A stretch of 64,000 nucleotides of DNA from the NCBI RefSeq assembly GCF_033807575.1, contig NC_084715.1, forward strand, positions 7,613,349 through 7,677,348, given 5' to 3'. Position numbers and translations under genes: made by a program. Under the pieces are notes generated by a model that worked only from the letters and a program-made list of their open reading frames with translations, was not told where the DNA came from and searched no databases. The DNA comes from Cydia pomonella. Lineage: Eukaryota > Arthropoda > Insecta > Lepidoptera > Tortricidae. Shown in pieces: positions 43,665-53,995 of this stretch; the stretch's first letter is position 1; the number at the start of each line of letters is the position of its first letter.

Positions 43665-43990
43665 CTACTACGTCGGTGGCAAACAAGCATACGGCCCGCC
43701 TGATGGTAGGCAGCCTCCGTAGCCTATGTACTCCGGAGGATTAACATGCGCGTTGCCGACCACAACACTCCACACCGTCATTGAGCTCTGGCCTTACTCA
43801 CAAGAACACAACATTATGCAGAGTGAGGTTTTCTGTAAGCTGGAGGTACCGCCCCAGTTGGGCTCTACTCTAGATCTGGATTGACATCCGCGTTGCTGTG
43901 CTCTACGACACTAAGCGAGATGACATTGACAGTGCTCATACCTCTCTTTTGAACGTAGTTCTCTTTAGGACATACCCGGGTCCAAGGTAG
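43665..43990 (+). mobile_element. lepidopteran repeat (tacgtcggtggcaaacaagc type), copy 2
   Basis: It follows copy 1 (25106-25465) phrase by phrase: ctacgtcggtggcaaacaag, catacggcccgcctgatgg, catgcgcgttgccgacc, gccccagttgggctct, agatctgga, gcgagatgacat and gacatacccgggtcc. Small deletions make it shorter in the middle. A poly-T run precedes both copies. Confidence 0.85.
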
Positions 43991-44980
43991 CGGGCGCTCC
44001 CGGGAAGCTGTTATTCAAAATATCCCTGAAAGAGTAATTTAAGAAAATTAAACCATTTTATTGTTAACGGACATTCAACAACTTTAACTACCATTTTTTT
44101 CCAAACACAGCCACTCTAACCACAGCGCAGTTTAACAAGTTTCACATAAATTAAATAACACCGAAAAAGGTTCTATTTAATTAAAACCCAGAGTTTGAAA
44201 ATGGAACCCAACGTGAACTTTGTACAGTCACGTCTCTCATCTCAAAGTGTCCAATTTTGAAACTTGTTTCAAAGGAGTAAGAGTGAATATTGTGTATAAT
44301 TCTGGATGCGTTACTGTAATATCTAAAAAGAGCATAAAATCTCTTCTACTTTTTACGAACATGTGACATTTTTACAGTAAAGTTGTTATAATGAGTGTAC
44401 CAAGTTTATAATTTACAGTATATCTCAAAGTTCTCAAGGGAAATTAGGGTAAAGACTCATGGTGAGAACAAGCTCCTTATTCGCGTCACTTAATGAGCTC
44501 GGGCAAATGCTTGCTACAGCAACCAGGGTCCTTTGGCCTCAGGATCTGCAATAAATATGAGAAAACAGAGATCATTGCTTAACTAGATCGTATGAGAGTA
44601 TAAAAATATAAACAAACCCTGCTGACACTCTTTGCTTGTATTTGTCTACATTTCCTTAATTTTTAATCTATTTATTTTAACCGTTATGAGTCGTAATCTT
44701 CATCATGTATTGTATTTGTTTCAATTAGTAGTTGAAATTACTTATATCTTAGCGGCAAAAAAAAATAAAGCATATTTTATTTTTAAAGTAAATGTAAGTA
44801 ATTACATACCAGTGCCGCGAGTGTTTGTTCGGTAACCATAGCTAATTTGGCTTACGTTTTCACTTGGCGTACGGCATTTGGTAAAGTCAGCATGGAAACC
44901 AGCGAATTAGACCACGCGTCAAAAGTATTTACCATTCTCTAATAAGTTAATATTGTTAGAATGTGTCTTCGTAAACTGAA
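43991..44980. other. AT-rich DNA, no gene seen
   Basis: No supported gene. Near 44885-44940 the phrases gtcagcatgg and gcgtcaaaagtatttaccat recall the MITE family at 37252 but do not form an element. Confidence 0.4.
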
Positions 44981-44984
44981 AGAA

Positions 44985-45178
44985 TCTTAGCTCTACCGTC
45001 GAATACTACTCTTTGTCGAATTCTTGTAAAGAGGTTTTGTTTATTCGTACATTTCTTAAAGAAATTGTAAACAAAGAAATTGTACCGACAATTTTTAATG
45101 ACAATCAGTCGGCGCAAAATTTGTGTAGGAGCTCTTTACATCACGCTAGGATCGATATCATATATACGATATACGGCA
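44985..45178 (+). pseudogene. Copia RNase H relic, left part
   Basis: The translation STVEYYSLSNSCKEVLFIRT, followed by FLKEI and IFNDNQSAQNL...HHARID, matches the end of the Copia-type RNase H domain (usual pattern STxEAEYxALSxAxKExxW ... DNxSAxxL ... HxRxKHIDIRxHFIRE). A stop (aactgaaag) precedes it, so the copy is dead. The protein is cut at 45178 by a LINE insertion and resumes at 46435. Confidence 0.8.
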
Positions 45179-46359
45179 CCCAGTTAACCACGGTAATAGA
45201 CAAACTAAACAAAACACAAAGACTAGCATGTGTGGCTGCGACGGGCTGTATGCGAACTACTCCGACTGCGGCGCTAGAAATAATGCTAGGACTCCTACCA
45301 TTACACATATACATACAAAAAGAAGCGGCTGCCACGGCTCTTCGGTTGAAAAAGCTAAACCTATGGACATCCTTCAGCTCATCGCACAAGAAGATCTATG
45401 AAAATATGATCTCAAAACTACCCATGCTGGAGGCGCCCATCGACAAAACACCAAAAACTATGATCTTCTGGAAAGAATACGCCATATCATTAACAGAAGA
45501 TCCTAAAGAAGGACTAGACCAAACCAACCTAAGAATATTCACAGATGGCTCAAAAACATTTGAAGGGACAGGATGTGGTGTCTTCTCGGAAGACCTGAAT
45601 ATACACATCTCAAAACCCCTGGGAGAACATAACACGGTATTCCAAGCTGAATGTGTGGGAATAATAGAAGCTTGCAATGCTATAACAAGACGACAAGTGA
45701 AACACGAAAATATACTAATACTATCAGACAGTAAATCAGTACTACAAGCGCTATGCAGCGACAAACTTAATTCAGAACTCGTACTCGAATGTCATCGAAG
45801 CCTCACGGAAGTGAGCAAAGAAGGCAACAAAGTAACAATTCAATGGATAAAGGGGCATAGTGGATCAAGAGGAAACGATGCAGCGGACGAACTGGCCAGG
45901 AAAGGCTCAGAAACGCCGGCATATGGACCCGAGCCCATCATACCCCTACCAATATCCTATATACACAACCAGCTAGACTTACATCACAGACAACTGCACA
46001 ATAAATACTGGAAGGAAATGGACACATGCAGGCAGACCAAGGATTTTCTACCGGAACTGAACCACAAACTCACCAAAATACTACTGAAAACACCTAGACA
46101 TCAACTACGTAAAATAGTAGGATTAATTACGGGACATAACACACTTAACAAACACCTACACAATATGGGTAAAACAGACAGCCCCATGTGCAGAGCGTGC
46201 ATGGAAGAAGAAGAAACAACAAAACACATTCTCCTAGACTGCAAACAGGTAGAAGTATACAGGAACAAATACCTAGGGACTCCGTGCACACTAGGAGAGG
46301 CATTTAGCAACCTGAAAACTTTGCTAGGCTTCGTGGAGGAGCTGGGGTGGTTAGAGTAG
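45013..46359 (+). CDS. chimeric frame: Copia end fused to LINE RNase H tail
   Basis: This 448-codon frame reads through from a Copia relic (first about 50 residues) into the LINE inserted at 45179. The LINE part starts in the post-RT region (KLNKTQRLACVAATGCMRTT). It then has a complete-looking RNase H domain, with Asp in FTDGSK (about 178), Glu in FQAECVGI (about 214), Asp in LSDSKS (about 240) and Asp in GNDAADELA (about 289). It ends with a CCHC-type finger CRACMEEEETTKHILLDC and GWLE before the stop. All four acidic catalytic positions are visible. The chimeric protein has no ATG of its own origin and is probably not made. The LINE belongs to the RNase H-carrying groups (I, LOA or R1-like). 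Confidence 0.8.
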   Translation: MSNSCKEVLFIRTFLKEIVNKEIVPTIFNDNQSAQNLCRSSLHHARIDIIYTIYGTQLTTVIDKLNKTQRLACVAATGCMRTTPTAALEIMLGLLPLHIYIQKEAAATALRLKKLNLWTSFSSSHKKIYENMISKLPMLEAPIDKTPKTMIFWKEYAISLTEDPKEGLDQTNLRIFTDGSKTFEGTGCGVFSEDLNIHISKPLGEHNTVFQAECVGIIEACNAITRRQVKHENILILSDSKSVLQALCSDKLNSELVLECHRSLTEVSKEGNKVTIQWIKGHSGSRGNDAADELARKGSETPAYGPEPIIPLPISYIHNQLDLHHRQLHNKYWKEMDTCRQTKDFLPELNHKLTKILLKTPRHQLRKIVGLITGHNTLNKHLHNMGKTDSPMCRACMEEEETTKHILLDCKQVEVYRNKYLGTPCTLGEAFSNLKTLLGFVEELGWLE

Positions 46360-46434
46360 CGCTACCTCGTTTCACGCAAAATAGGCACAATGGTTGTCGA
46401 TGTGCGGAAAATACCCAGAAGCACTAACTAACTA
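45179..46434 (+). mobile_element. 5'-truncated RNase H-bearing LINE, 13-bp target duplication
   Basis: The insertion is flanked by exact 13-bp copies of acgatatacggca at 45166-45178 and 46435-46447. It is 1256 bp and ends in a short ctaactaacta tail. Only the RT thumb region, RNase H, CCHC finger and 3' untranslated region are present. The perfect duplication and the open frame suggest a recent event relative to the decayed Copia host. Confidence 0.9.
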
Positions 46435-46570
46435 ACGATATACGGCATACATACGGCATCATTTTATTAGGGAACTTGTAAATAGTAATAAGATTACTAT
46501 TGAGGATCTAAATACTAATGATATGTTGGCAGATATATTGATAAAGGCGTTATATAAAGTTAAACACAAT
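46435..46570 (+). pseudogene. Copia relic, right part
   Basis: After the LINE, the Copia protein resumes as RHHFIRELVNSNKITIEDLN then TNDMLADILIKALYKVKHN, which is the normal C-terminus of a Copia polyprotein (HHFIRE ... ADxLTKAL). The region near the duplication also has repeated atacggca text that disturbs the frame by itself. The protein is cut again at 46571 by a MITE. Confidence 0.85.
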
Positions 46571-46710
46571 CCCCCTTATTCATAAACGTGTACTAAAGTT
46601 ACGATACCGCTGATAATCGTTTGTCCCTTTCCGACGTATTGGTATGATGAAAAGGGACAAACGATGATCAGCGGCATCGTAACTTTAGTACACGTTTATG
46701 AATAAGGGGG
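46571..46710. mobile_element. 140-bp MITE with cccccttattcataaa termini
   Basis: The left arm cccccttattcataaacgtg, continuing tactaaagttacgat, is matched by atcgtaactttagtacacgt and ttatgaataaggggg on the right, about 35 bases per arm without mismatches. Inside, cgtttgtccc and gggacaaacg extend the foldback. It separates KALYKVKHN from KYKFVREL of the Copia relic, so it is a clean insertion. The target duplication is not certain. Confidence 0.93.
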
Positions 46711-46760
46711 GATAAGTATAAGTTTGTGAGAGAGCTCACATTACGGTCATATGTAAATGT
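46711..46760 (+). pseudogene. Copia relic, last piece
   Basis: The text gataagtataagtttgtgag with agagctcacattacgg reads KYKFVRELTLRS and continues the Copia C-terminal sequence past the MITE. A polyadenylation-like aataaatctgtgttct follows at about 46770 and may belong to the Copia 3' LTR, but no second LTR is present. Confidence 0.55.
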
Positions 46761-46954
46761 ATTTTGTGCAATAAATCTGTGTTCTTGATGTAATTACCAT
46801 CGTGGTTATTTTTTGGTTTAGTCGAACATGATCGTGATTACATGAAATGAAAAGCTCGCTTGTTTTGCAAACATTTATTGAATTAGAATTCATAATGTGG
46901 ATAACTGAACTTGGTTGATGCAATGTAGCAAAAGTTCAGTGCATATCTTTTTAG

Positions 46955-47575
46955 GCTTCCGTAGCCAAATGGCAAAAAACTGAACCCTTGTAGATTCGTC
47001 ATATCCATCTGTCTGTCCGTTTATGTCATAGCCACTTTTTTTCCGAAACTATAAGAACTATATTGTTCAACCTGGGTAAGTAGATGTATTCTATAAACTG
47101 CATTAAGATTTTCACACAAAAATAGAAAAACAACAATAAATTTTGGGGGGTTCCCCATACTTAGAACTGAAACTCAAAATGTTTTTTTTCATCATACTAT
47201 GGATAGGTTTTCAAAAATGATATTGAGGTTTCTAATATCATTTTTTTTTTAACTGAATAGTTTGCGTGAGAGACACCTCCAAAGTGGTAAAATGTGTCCC
47301 CCCCTCTCTGTAACTTCTAAAATAAGAGAATTATAAAACTAAAAAAAAAAATGATACACATTATCATGAAAACTTCCACCGAAAATTGGTTTGAACGAGA
47401 TCTAGTAAGTAGTTTTTTTTAATACGTCATAAAATTAAAAAAAAAAATTCATCAAACCCATACGTGTGAGATATCTATGGATAGGTCTTCAAAAATGATA
47501 TTGAGGTTTCTAATATATTTTTTTTTCTAAACTGAATAGTTTGCGCGAGAGACACTTCCAAAGTGATAAAATGTA
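46955..47575 (+). mobile_element. interspersed repeat with internal 100-bp direct duplication
   Basis: The start aggcttccgtagccaaatgg and ctgtctgtccg match the common lepidopteran repeat family. Within it, 47198-47295 and 47475-47574 are direct repeats: both start ctatggataggt, include ttcaaaaatgatattgaggt and end aaagtg..aaaatgt. They differ by a handful of bases. Confidence 0.7.
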
Positions 47576-48699
47576 CAATTTAGCAAAACGGGAAAGTACA
47601 ACATATTCGAAGAAACAAATAAAAAGAGTGTATTGACATTGATATGTATTACCGGTTATGGACTTTAAGGGTAACCTGTCAAATACAGGTATTGTTGTCT
47701 AATGGCAAAATCGTTATTAGACATGAATCCCGTTTTTTATTATACCGGTAATCAAAGCTTTAGTGATGTATGTAAATAGCGAAATACACATATAACCGGT
47801 TATACCAAACTTAAGACTGGTAGTCAGAATACCGGTAACGACCCCTGCCTGGAAGCTATTAAGAAACGAAATTGATTGAATCCGCCTCGCTTCAATAATA
47901 TAGGAGTGCGAGCGATGAAACTAACGGCCTGATTCAATTCAAACTTTAAGTAACATCAAATATAAGGTCTAGATACGATATGGATCGTATATGTCAGTGT
48001 CAAAAGTGACGTTTTTGTATTGCTGTACTATATCAATGTACATTAAGCTATATTTCTAAAAAAGAAGAAGGAAACACTGATGGAGTTTTCTCTGTTTTTT
48101 GTTGTCTGTACATATTTGTACAAGTTTGTGAATGTAAAGAATAAGTGTTTCTTTATTATCACCTAAGTACTTTATTAGTCTGACAACACTTCTCACAACT
48201 TTTGCTTGTCAGTTTGACTCCTTGATGGACCAAACTGAACGTAGGAAGTACCGAGAAAAATAGGGTAGTGACGGTTATTGGTACTGCGATGGCTGTCCCT
48301 GCCGGCAAGATTACTATAAAAATAAAATACTATTGACATCAATAAACGATAACTGCCACTGTGCTGGCAGGTAAAATAAACTTAGTATAATAAGTCTGCA
48401 TGATTTACTTTCTCGTATGATAATTCCGCTTTATTGATTACAAGAAGCTTAAATATATAAGAGGAAGGGATTTATATTGTTTTATCTATTTTTCTGTCCC
48501 CTTCTATTGTTTTCGTTCTTGGTTGTCTGTGGCCACGACACCAATTAAAATATTAATGATAAAACAATGTATGATCACGATGTCTACGCGGAAGAAATCG
48601 TGGGTACAGTGGAGGCTAGGCTCATACAAAATTAACTTAAATGTGTTGTTTTTACTACCTATTACATTAAATCAGTCAAACCACAGAGGATTTTAAATA
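47576..48699. other. no gene seen
   Basis: No supported gene. At about 47930 cggcctgattcaattc resembles one end of the cggcccgattcgaa MITE, with no matching second end seen. Confidence 0.4.
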
Positions 48700-49054
48700 G
48701 AGGTAAATTGTCAAAGAAAACTTTGTAGCCAGGTTACTGCCATATTTGGACACATCATTAAAACTTTTAGAGCGCCATTTCACTTTGATCCTTATTATTT
48801 TACTGATATGCGTTAAATTTGTAAAATATCAAAAAGTGGCGTCATATAATAGATCAAAGCAGCATCGTTTCGAGCGATGGCGCCATAACCAGGGCCCGGT
48901 AATATGGCGCCACTTTTTGATGTTTAACAAATTGAACACATATCAGTAACTAAAAAAGAATCTTAGTCTAATGGCGTTCTAAAAGTTTTAGTTATGTGTC
49001 GAAAGATGGCAGTTAATTTACGTGGCTATAAAGTTTTCGTTGACAATACACCTC
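48700..49054. mobile_element. 355-bp foldback element flanked by TA
   Basis: The left arm from gaggtaaattgtcaaagaaa to atcaaaaagtggcg pairs with the right arm from cgccactttttgatg to ttgacaatacacctc. Each arm is about 145 bases with roughly 80 percent or better identity by eye, around a 65-base GC-richer centre. TA lies directly outside both ends (48698-48699 and 49055-49056), the target duplication of Tc1/mariner-type transposons. There is no coding capacity. The 67-codon frame at 48746-48949 lies in the fold. Confidence 0.88.
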
Positions 49055-49242
49055 TATTTCAAATTATCTTTGGTAAAACTGACTCAAACAACTAAACAGT
49101 ACTAAACTGAATTTAATAAGACACCTTTAATAATAATGCGTCATCTACATTAAATCAAGAAATCTGATATTCTTGAGTTTATGAATATCAAAAGTTTTTG
49201 GAATAAGTATTTTATAATATTATATTCTAATTGAGATATTTC

Positions 49243-49505
49243 TATTCCTGGCTCGTACCAATGAGTTTTTCGGAACTTATGTACGAAATATCATTTGATA
49301 TTTACCACTTGCTTTTCGGTGAAGGAAAACATCGTGAGGAAACCTGCATGCATCTGCGAAGAAATTCAAAGGTGTATGTGAAGTCCCCAATCCGCATTGG
49401 GCTAGCGTGGGGACTATAGCCCGAGCCCTCTCGCGCATGAGAGGAGGCCTGTGCCCAGCAGTGGGACGTATATAGGCTAAATTATTTTATTATTATTATT
49501 ATAAT
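49243..49505 (+). mobile_element. SINE, second copy, 5'-truncated
   Basis: The match to the SINE at 519-816 starts within the tRNA-related head at tcctggctcgtacc and runs through the body to gaggcctgtgcccagcagtg and a (tta)n tail. It keeps the segment gagccctctcgcgcatgaga that the first copy lacks. The 62-codon frame at 49231-49419 is not a gene. Confidence 0.88.
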
Positions 49506-51741
49506 TGAGATATTTATAATGACATCAGAGCAAATAAAATATGAAAAAAACATCTAAAATTTTATATAATTAATAATGATAATATTAAATAATGTTACGC
49601 GTGTGTATTTGTTAGGCAAATATCATGTACATAAATAATAATAATTGTAATGATGTAATGAACTAAGTTATAAAATAAAAGAAAAATCCGCGAAAAACAA
49701 AATCATAACTTTATTTTATCATTCTACAGTAATTAAATTCTACCTATAGTAAATAAAATTGACCAAATCATTTCATCTACCACTACCAAACAATAATAAT
49801 AACACCAGTAAAGATTTCCTATAAATAAATAAAAGAATAAAAAGAAAAAAACTTAAAAATGCACAAAAGTATGAGAGTAAAAAGATAAAATATACACAAA
49901 AATTTTAAGAGAAGATAACAACTAATATTAAACTAATAAAAAATAAAACTATAAAAATGGAATACTGATTACCTTTAATGTGTAAACTAACTATACTAAG
50001 TACATCTGGCGAATTGTAACTAATTACCGACTCCACGCTAACGTTTCGTAGCTCACTGACACACATCAAGTCATATACTCAGCGGCCGCAGAGAAAGGAA
50101 CTAAACCAGTGTAACTTGACACCGAGATCCCTATTAACCTTGCATAATTGAAGACATCTCTATACAGGTTCTTTAAATGGTAACGCGAGCACGCATGCAT
50201 TATGCTAATGTTGGGAATAACAGCCTGGTTGCTAACTAGTTTTGCGACTTGAGTTATCTGAGCCGGTTAACTAGCTATTTCTACCCACATTAATTAGAAG
50301 TATAAGAATAGTTTAACAGTAATATAAATGAAATGTTATTATGCATTGTCTGCACGTTAGTATTAAGTATTTATAAAAATATTGTGTTCTCATGTAAGTG
50401 AATTTTGTAAATTCTTAATGAGAATAAAGTTCTTAAACCATATAACTAATAAAATTTTATAACGTTAAAATAAGGTTCGACTAAATATTACATATTAACC
50501 TGAATATATCCTTAACATTATTTTTTTCTTAAGAGCCACGCGAACCTAGTTGCCGCGATTAACGTCGTTTAAAATGAGAGCATTTTACTTCAATTGCTTG
50601 GGAGCGGGTTTTTTGCCATGGGGTTAAACGTAGTTCTGTCACCGCAAGGCAATCAATCTATTCAATAACAACATCACTTGGGCATTAGGTAGGCTGTGAA
50701 TGTAAATTTCCACAAATAAAAGACCATTTAATTCCTACAGAAAGCTTTACGACTTCAAACCTAAATTATACGACAGTAAATTCAAAATGAATCGTAAAAA
50801 TAAGTTCCAATATAATTCATATCACTTTTAGAGCGTAATTTGTTGTCGTTTTTGCGTTTGACCAACGGTTTTGTTCCACGATTTATGAGTTATGATAGGA
50901 TGCCCGGAACTGATTTATCCGTGTTTTTGGTTTGAGCTAAACCACGTTCATGCGATTTAAATCAAAATTTTGAAATTAATATTCTGGAATGGTTTGGGTA
51001 TCTTGATGACTTATGGCGCTGAAACGTGTACGTTTGTTATTGCCGTAAAACTGTCCTACAAAAAGTAGTAGAGCGCGTACCAGAACTCCATTGACCTAAG
51101 CTAAAGCAAAAAGCGTAAAGAATTATGACATCAAATCTTCCTTGCCGTATCCGGCAATGGCGACTCCATTAGCAATTCTTTTTACAGAATTTCGAATACA
51201 ATTGTTAAAATCTGGCCAAGCTGGCTTAGCGTGACCGCGTCTGGTAAACTATGGAAGGTAGAGTTAAGGAACGCAATCTCAAAAGTGTCCAGTGGTTAGC
51301 TATAAATAATAGTTCCAAATCTCTCCAGAGTAGCGCTAGAGTAGCTAAGAATCTAGGCGTTATCGACGGAGTGAAGTGCGCTGTCTATGATTTAATTTTT
51401 TTTCAAGTATTCTAGGTATTGTAGCGCCACCTATTTAAGGTTTATTGATGACACTTTTTGGTATATGGAGATTCCATTTCTTATCTCCACCTTCCGTATG
51501 GTAAACTCATTGGTAGGGCCCGGATATGTCATGCGGTGGACGGAAAAATTACGTCACGCTAGAGTATCATTAGCATGGAGTATGATTGCAATTAGTATTT
51601 TCGATACTTGATGGTGCCTACGAAAATAATAAGCATTTTGGTAAGAAAACTGAAGTATAGAGTGAGTACTCTATGCTTACTTATTTCTCTATATTAAAAG
51701 GTAAAAAAGGCCGTATTAAAATTAACATACATTTAACTCGG
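49506..51741. other. AT-rich DNA, no gene seen
   Basis: No supported gene in 2.2 kb. No frame exceeds the chance level and no repeat is recognised. Confidence 0.45.
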
Positions 51742-51860
51742 TATACAGGGTGTTTATTTAGTGACCTTTTTTACCCTACCTACGAGTATATATTCAGTAA
51801 GTATGACCTATATATTCAGTTCGTAAATTATTGCAGGTGACTAAATAAACACCCTGTATA
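51742..51860. mobile_element. MITE with cagggtgtttatttagt termini
   Basis: The left end tatacagggtgtttatttag and right end ctaaataaacaccctgtata are exact complements (20 bases). The element is 119 bp. A degenerate relative is visible at 55660-55757. The TA next to the cagggtg ends fits a TA-targeting superfamily. Confidence 0.9.
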
Positions 51861-53480
51861 GCCAATTTTTGTTCGGCCGTGTTTTCATAGATTTAAAAAT
51901 ATCCTACTTATTTGTTTAGGCAAAACATAAACGTGCAATTTTGGTTACCAATATTAACATTCAAAAAATTAGTTCAAAAGTTAATTATTTGGAATTTATG
52001 GCTGCTAAAATGGTTAAACATAAAAATTAAAGGATAAAATAATTATTTATTAATATATACGAGTACCATTCGTTTATTTTCTTTAAATCTTTGCAGCGGA
52101 AAACATTTCAGCTGGGCAAGCCGAAAGCTTATTCTGTTTCTTTTCTCTTCAAAATGTGTAGGATTAGGTTCTTAGTTGTCTCGAAATAAGGAAGTCGGGA
52201 AGAATATAAAGATGTCCACTACTGAAACGTTGATACCTATTTTCTGTATCTTATTTTACCTTACTCCAATGGCTTTTCCTGACAAATTGTTCACAACCCT
52301 TAATAGAAGTAGGACACAGTATAAATTTTCTGCAAATGAGAAACTAGAGTCGATTTATTATAGGTGAATTTGGTATCTAGATATCAATAGGTATTGGTTG
52401 GTATAGGTATTGGTGATTTTGAATCTAAATTCAGATTAAATATATGAAAAATCGAGGGTGAGTAGAAAAGAGAGGATTTCTGGTGGGAAATTAACTCCCA
52501 GTCTTCTTTGACCATATTGTGAAAAATTGGTGACCCCTTAAAGACTCATGTGTATTTAAACTTTTTTTGTGTTTATATGGCGTTAAAAATAAAGCAGAAA
52601 CTTGCATAAGAAAATAATTATAATCATATTAAGATATAAATAAAAAGTTAACTTCCATAGAAACATCTTCTTCATTGGTAAAGTACTCGTAATTAATTCA
52701 TTATATCTTAGTAGTACTCGTACCTAGTGAAATTTGTTGACAAATGAAGAGTGAGTAAAAAGTGTTCCCAGTAAAAAATCTAATATTTACTAAAACTGTA
52801 AAAAGCTAAGTAGGCAGTGATTTGAAAGTGTTGCCATATAAAAATGACGTAGGTTTTAGACGAATAGATGAAGTGGGAAATAATATCCCCTTGTATTGAT
52901 AAGGGTACATTAATATACATACATATATTTATAACCAAACATTGCAAACTTCTGTGCCCGTGCATCACTCTATTACTAATTAGCCTGTTAATTAATTTCT
53001 ACTTCTGTGTACTGTGAGAGAAAAGCAAGTTACGTTACCTAAATACCGGTGTCCTTCAAAGTTTTATCGCTGCCCGTTGAAGGTTACTTGGGGATCCAAA
53101 ACTTCCTAAAGCTCTCGATTATCCAACTTTTTTCGTCGCTCCCAAAAATCCGGATCATTCATCTGATCTAGCTCTTGGATTTATGCGTTTAAATCATTGC
53201 CGGCAAAAGTCGCACTTAATCCGGGTAAAGTTTCCTGAAGTATTTGTCAGGGTGTAGACATTAGTCACGTGCGAAGCTTCGGACTTAATCGGTAACCATC
53301 GTGAAAGTTCGCAGGGCTATTAGAAATCTGGGTCGCAGTGAATAAAATAAGTATTTTAACTACAGTAAAACATAAAAATATGTGTTGTAATCAATCAAAT
53401 AAAAAACTGCACACATTAAAAGTCGTAAGTAAATACCAGAAACGATCACTTTTAGTGTTATTCTGCATTAATAGTACATT
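51861..53480. other. AT-rich DNA, no gene seen
   Basis: No supported gene; short frames at 52176 and 52780 have no domain. Confidence 0.4.
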
Positions 53481-53484
53481 ACTA

Positions 53485-53995
53485 TAGAGGCCGGAAAACG
53501 TAGGGTTGCAGGCCATGTAGATATATACGGCTGAGCGTAGTGAAGCCGGATAGAGATACGCGGCCGGCAAACCCGTTTCTCGCCGAGATGTGTATAGTGC
53601 TTTTCTCAAACTTGCAATTAAAACAAAAAAATGTAGTCAATTTGTTATGTGGCGACCTGCTCGGCTCGCCACTCTACCAGCGGTGTACAACCTTACGCGC
53701 GTAAGTCCGCGCGCCTACGCGATGCGCCACCGCCGTTGCTTAGCAACGAATATGCACAACAAATCCCCGTACCAAGCTAACTGAAGCTTGTTGATGGTTG
53801 GATGCCAAAACGTTGTGTCACAATTTGACGTTAAAAACAAAAGAAGGTTGCTTTACAGTCCTAGGTGTGTAAGGCAGTATGAAATTCCTTTATATATCAT
53901 CTTCACTCATCGCACCTGATATGTAGTATTTCCGGACCTAATTTGACGTAAGTCATGTCATCATTTCATAGCAAGTTTGAGAAAAAGGCTTTTAT
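53485..53995. mobile_element. GC-rich lepidopteran repeat with inverted phrases
   Basis: The block has gaggccggaaaacgtagggt, ggccatgtagatatatacgg, gtagtgaagccggatagaga and acgcggccggcaaacc, which I know from a widespread lepidopteran repeat. The phrase ttctcaaacttgc at 53603 is inverted as gcaagtttgagaa near 53971, so the right part (53590-53995) may be a separate inverted-repeat element joined to the left part. Short frames on both strands are fortuitous. Confidence 0.6.
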
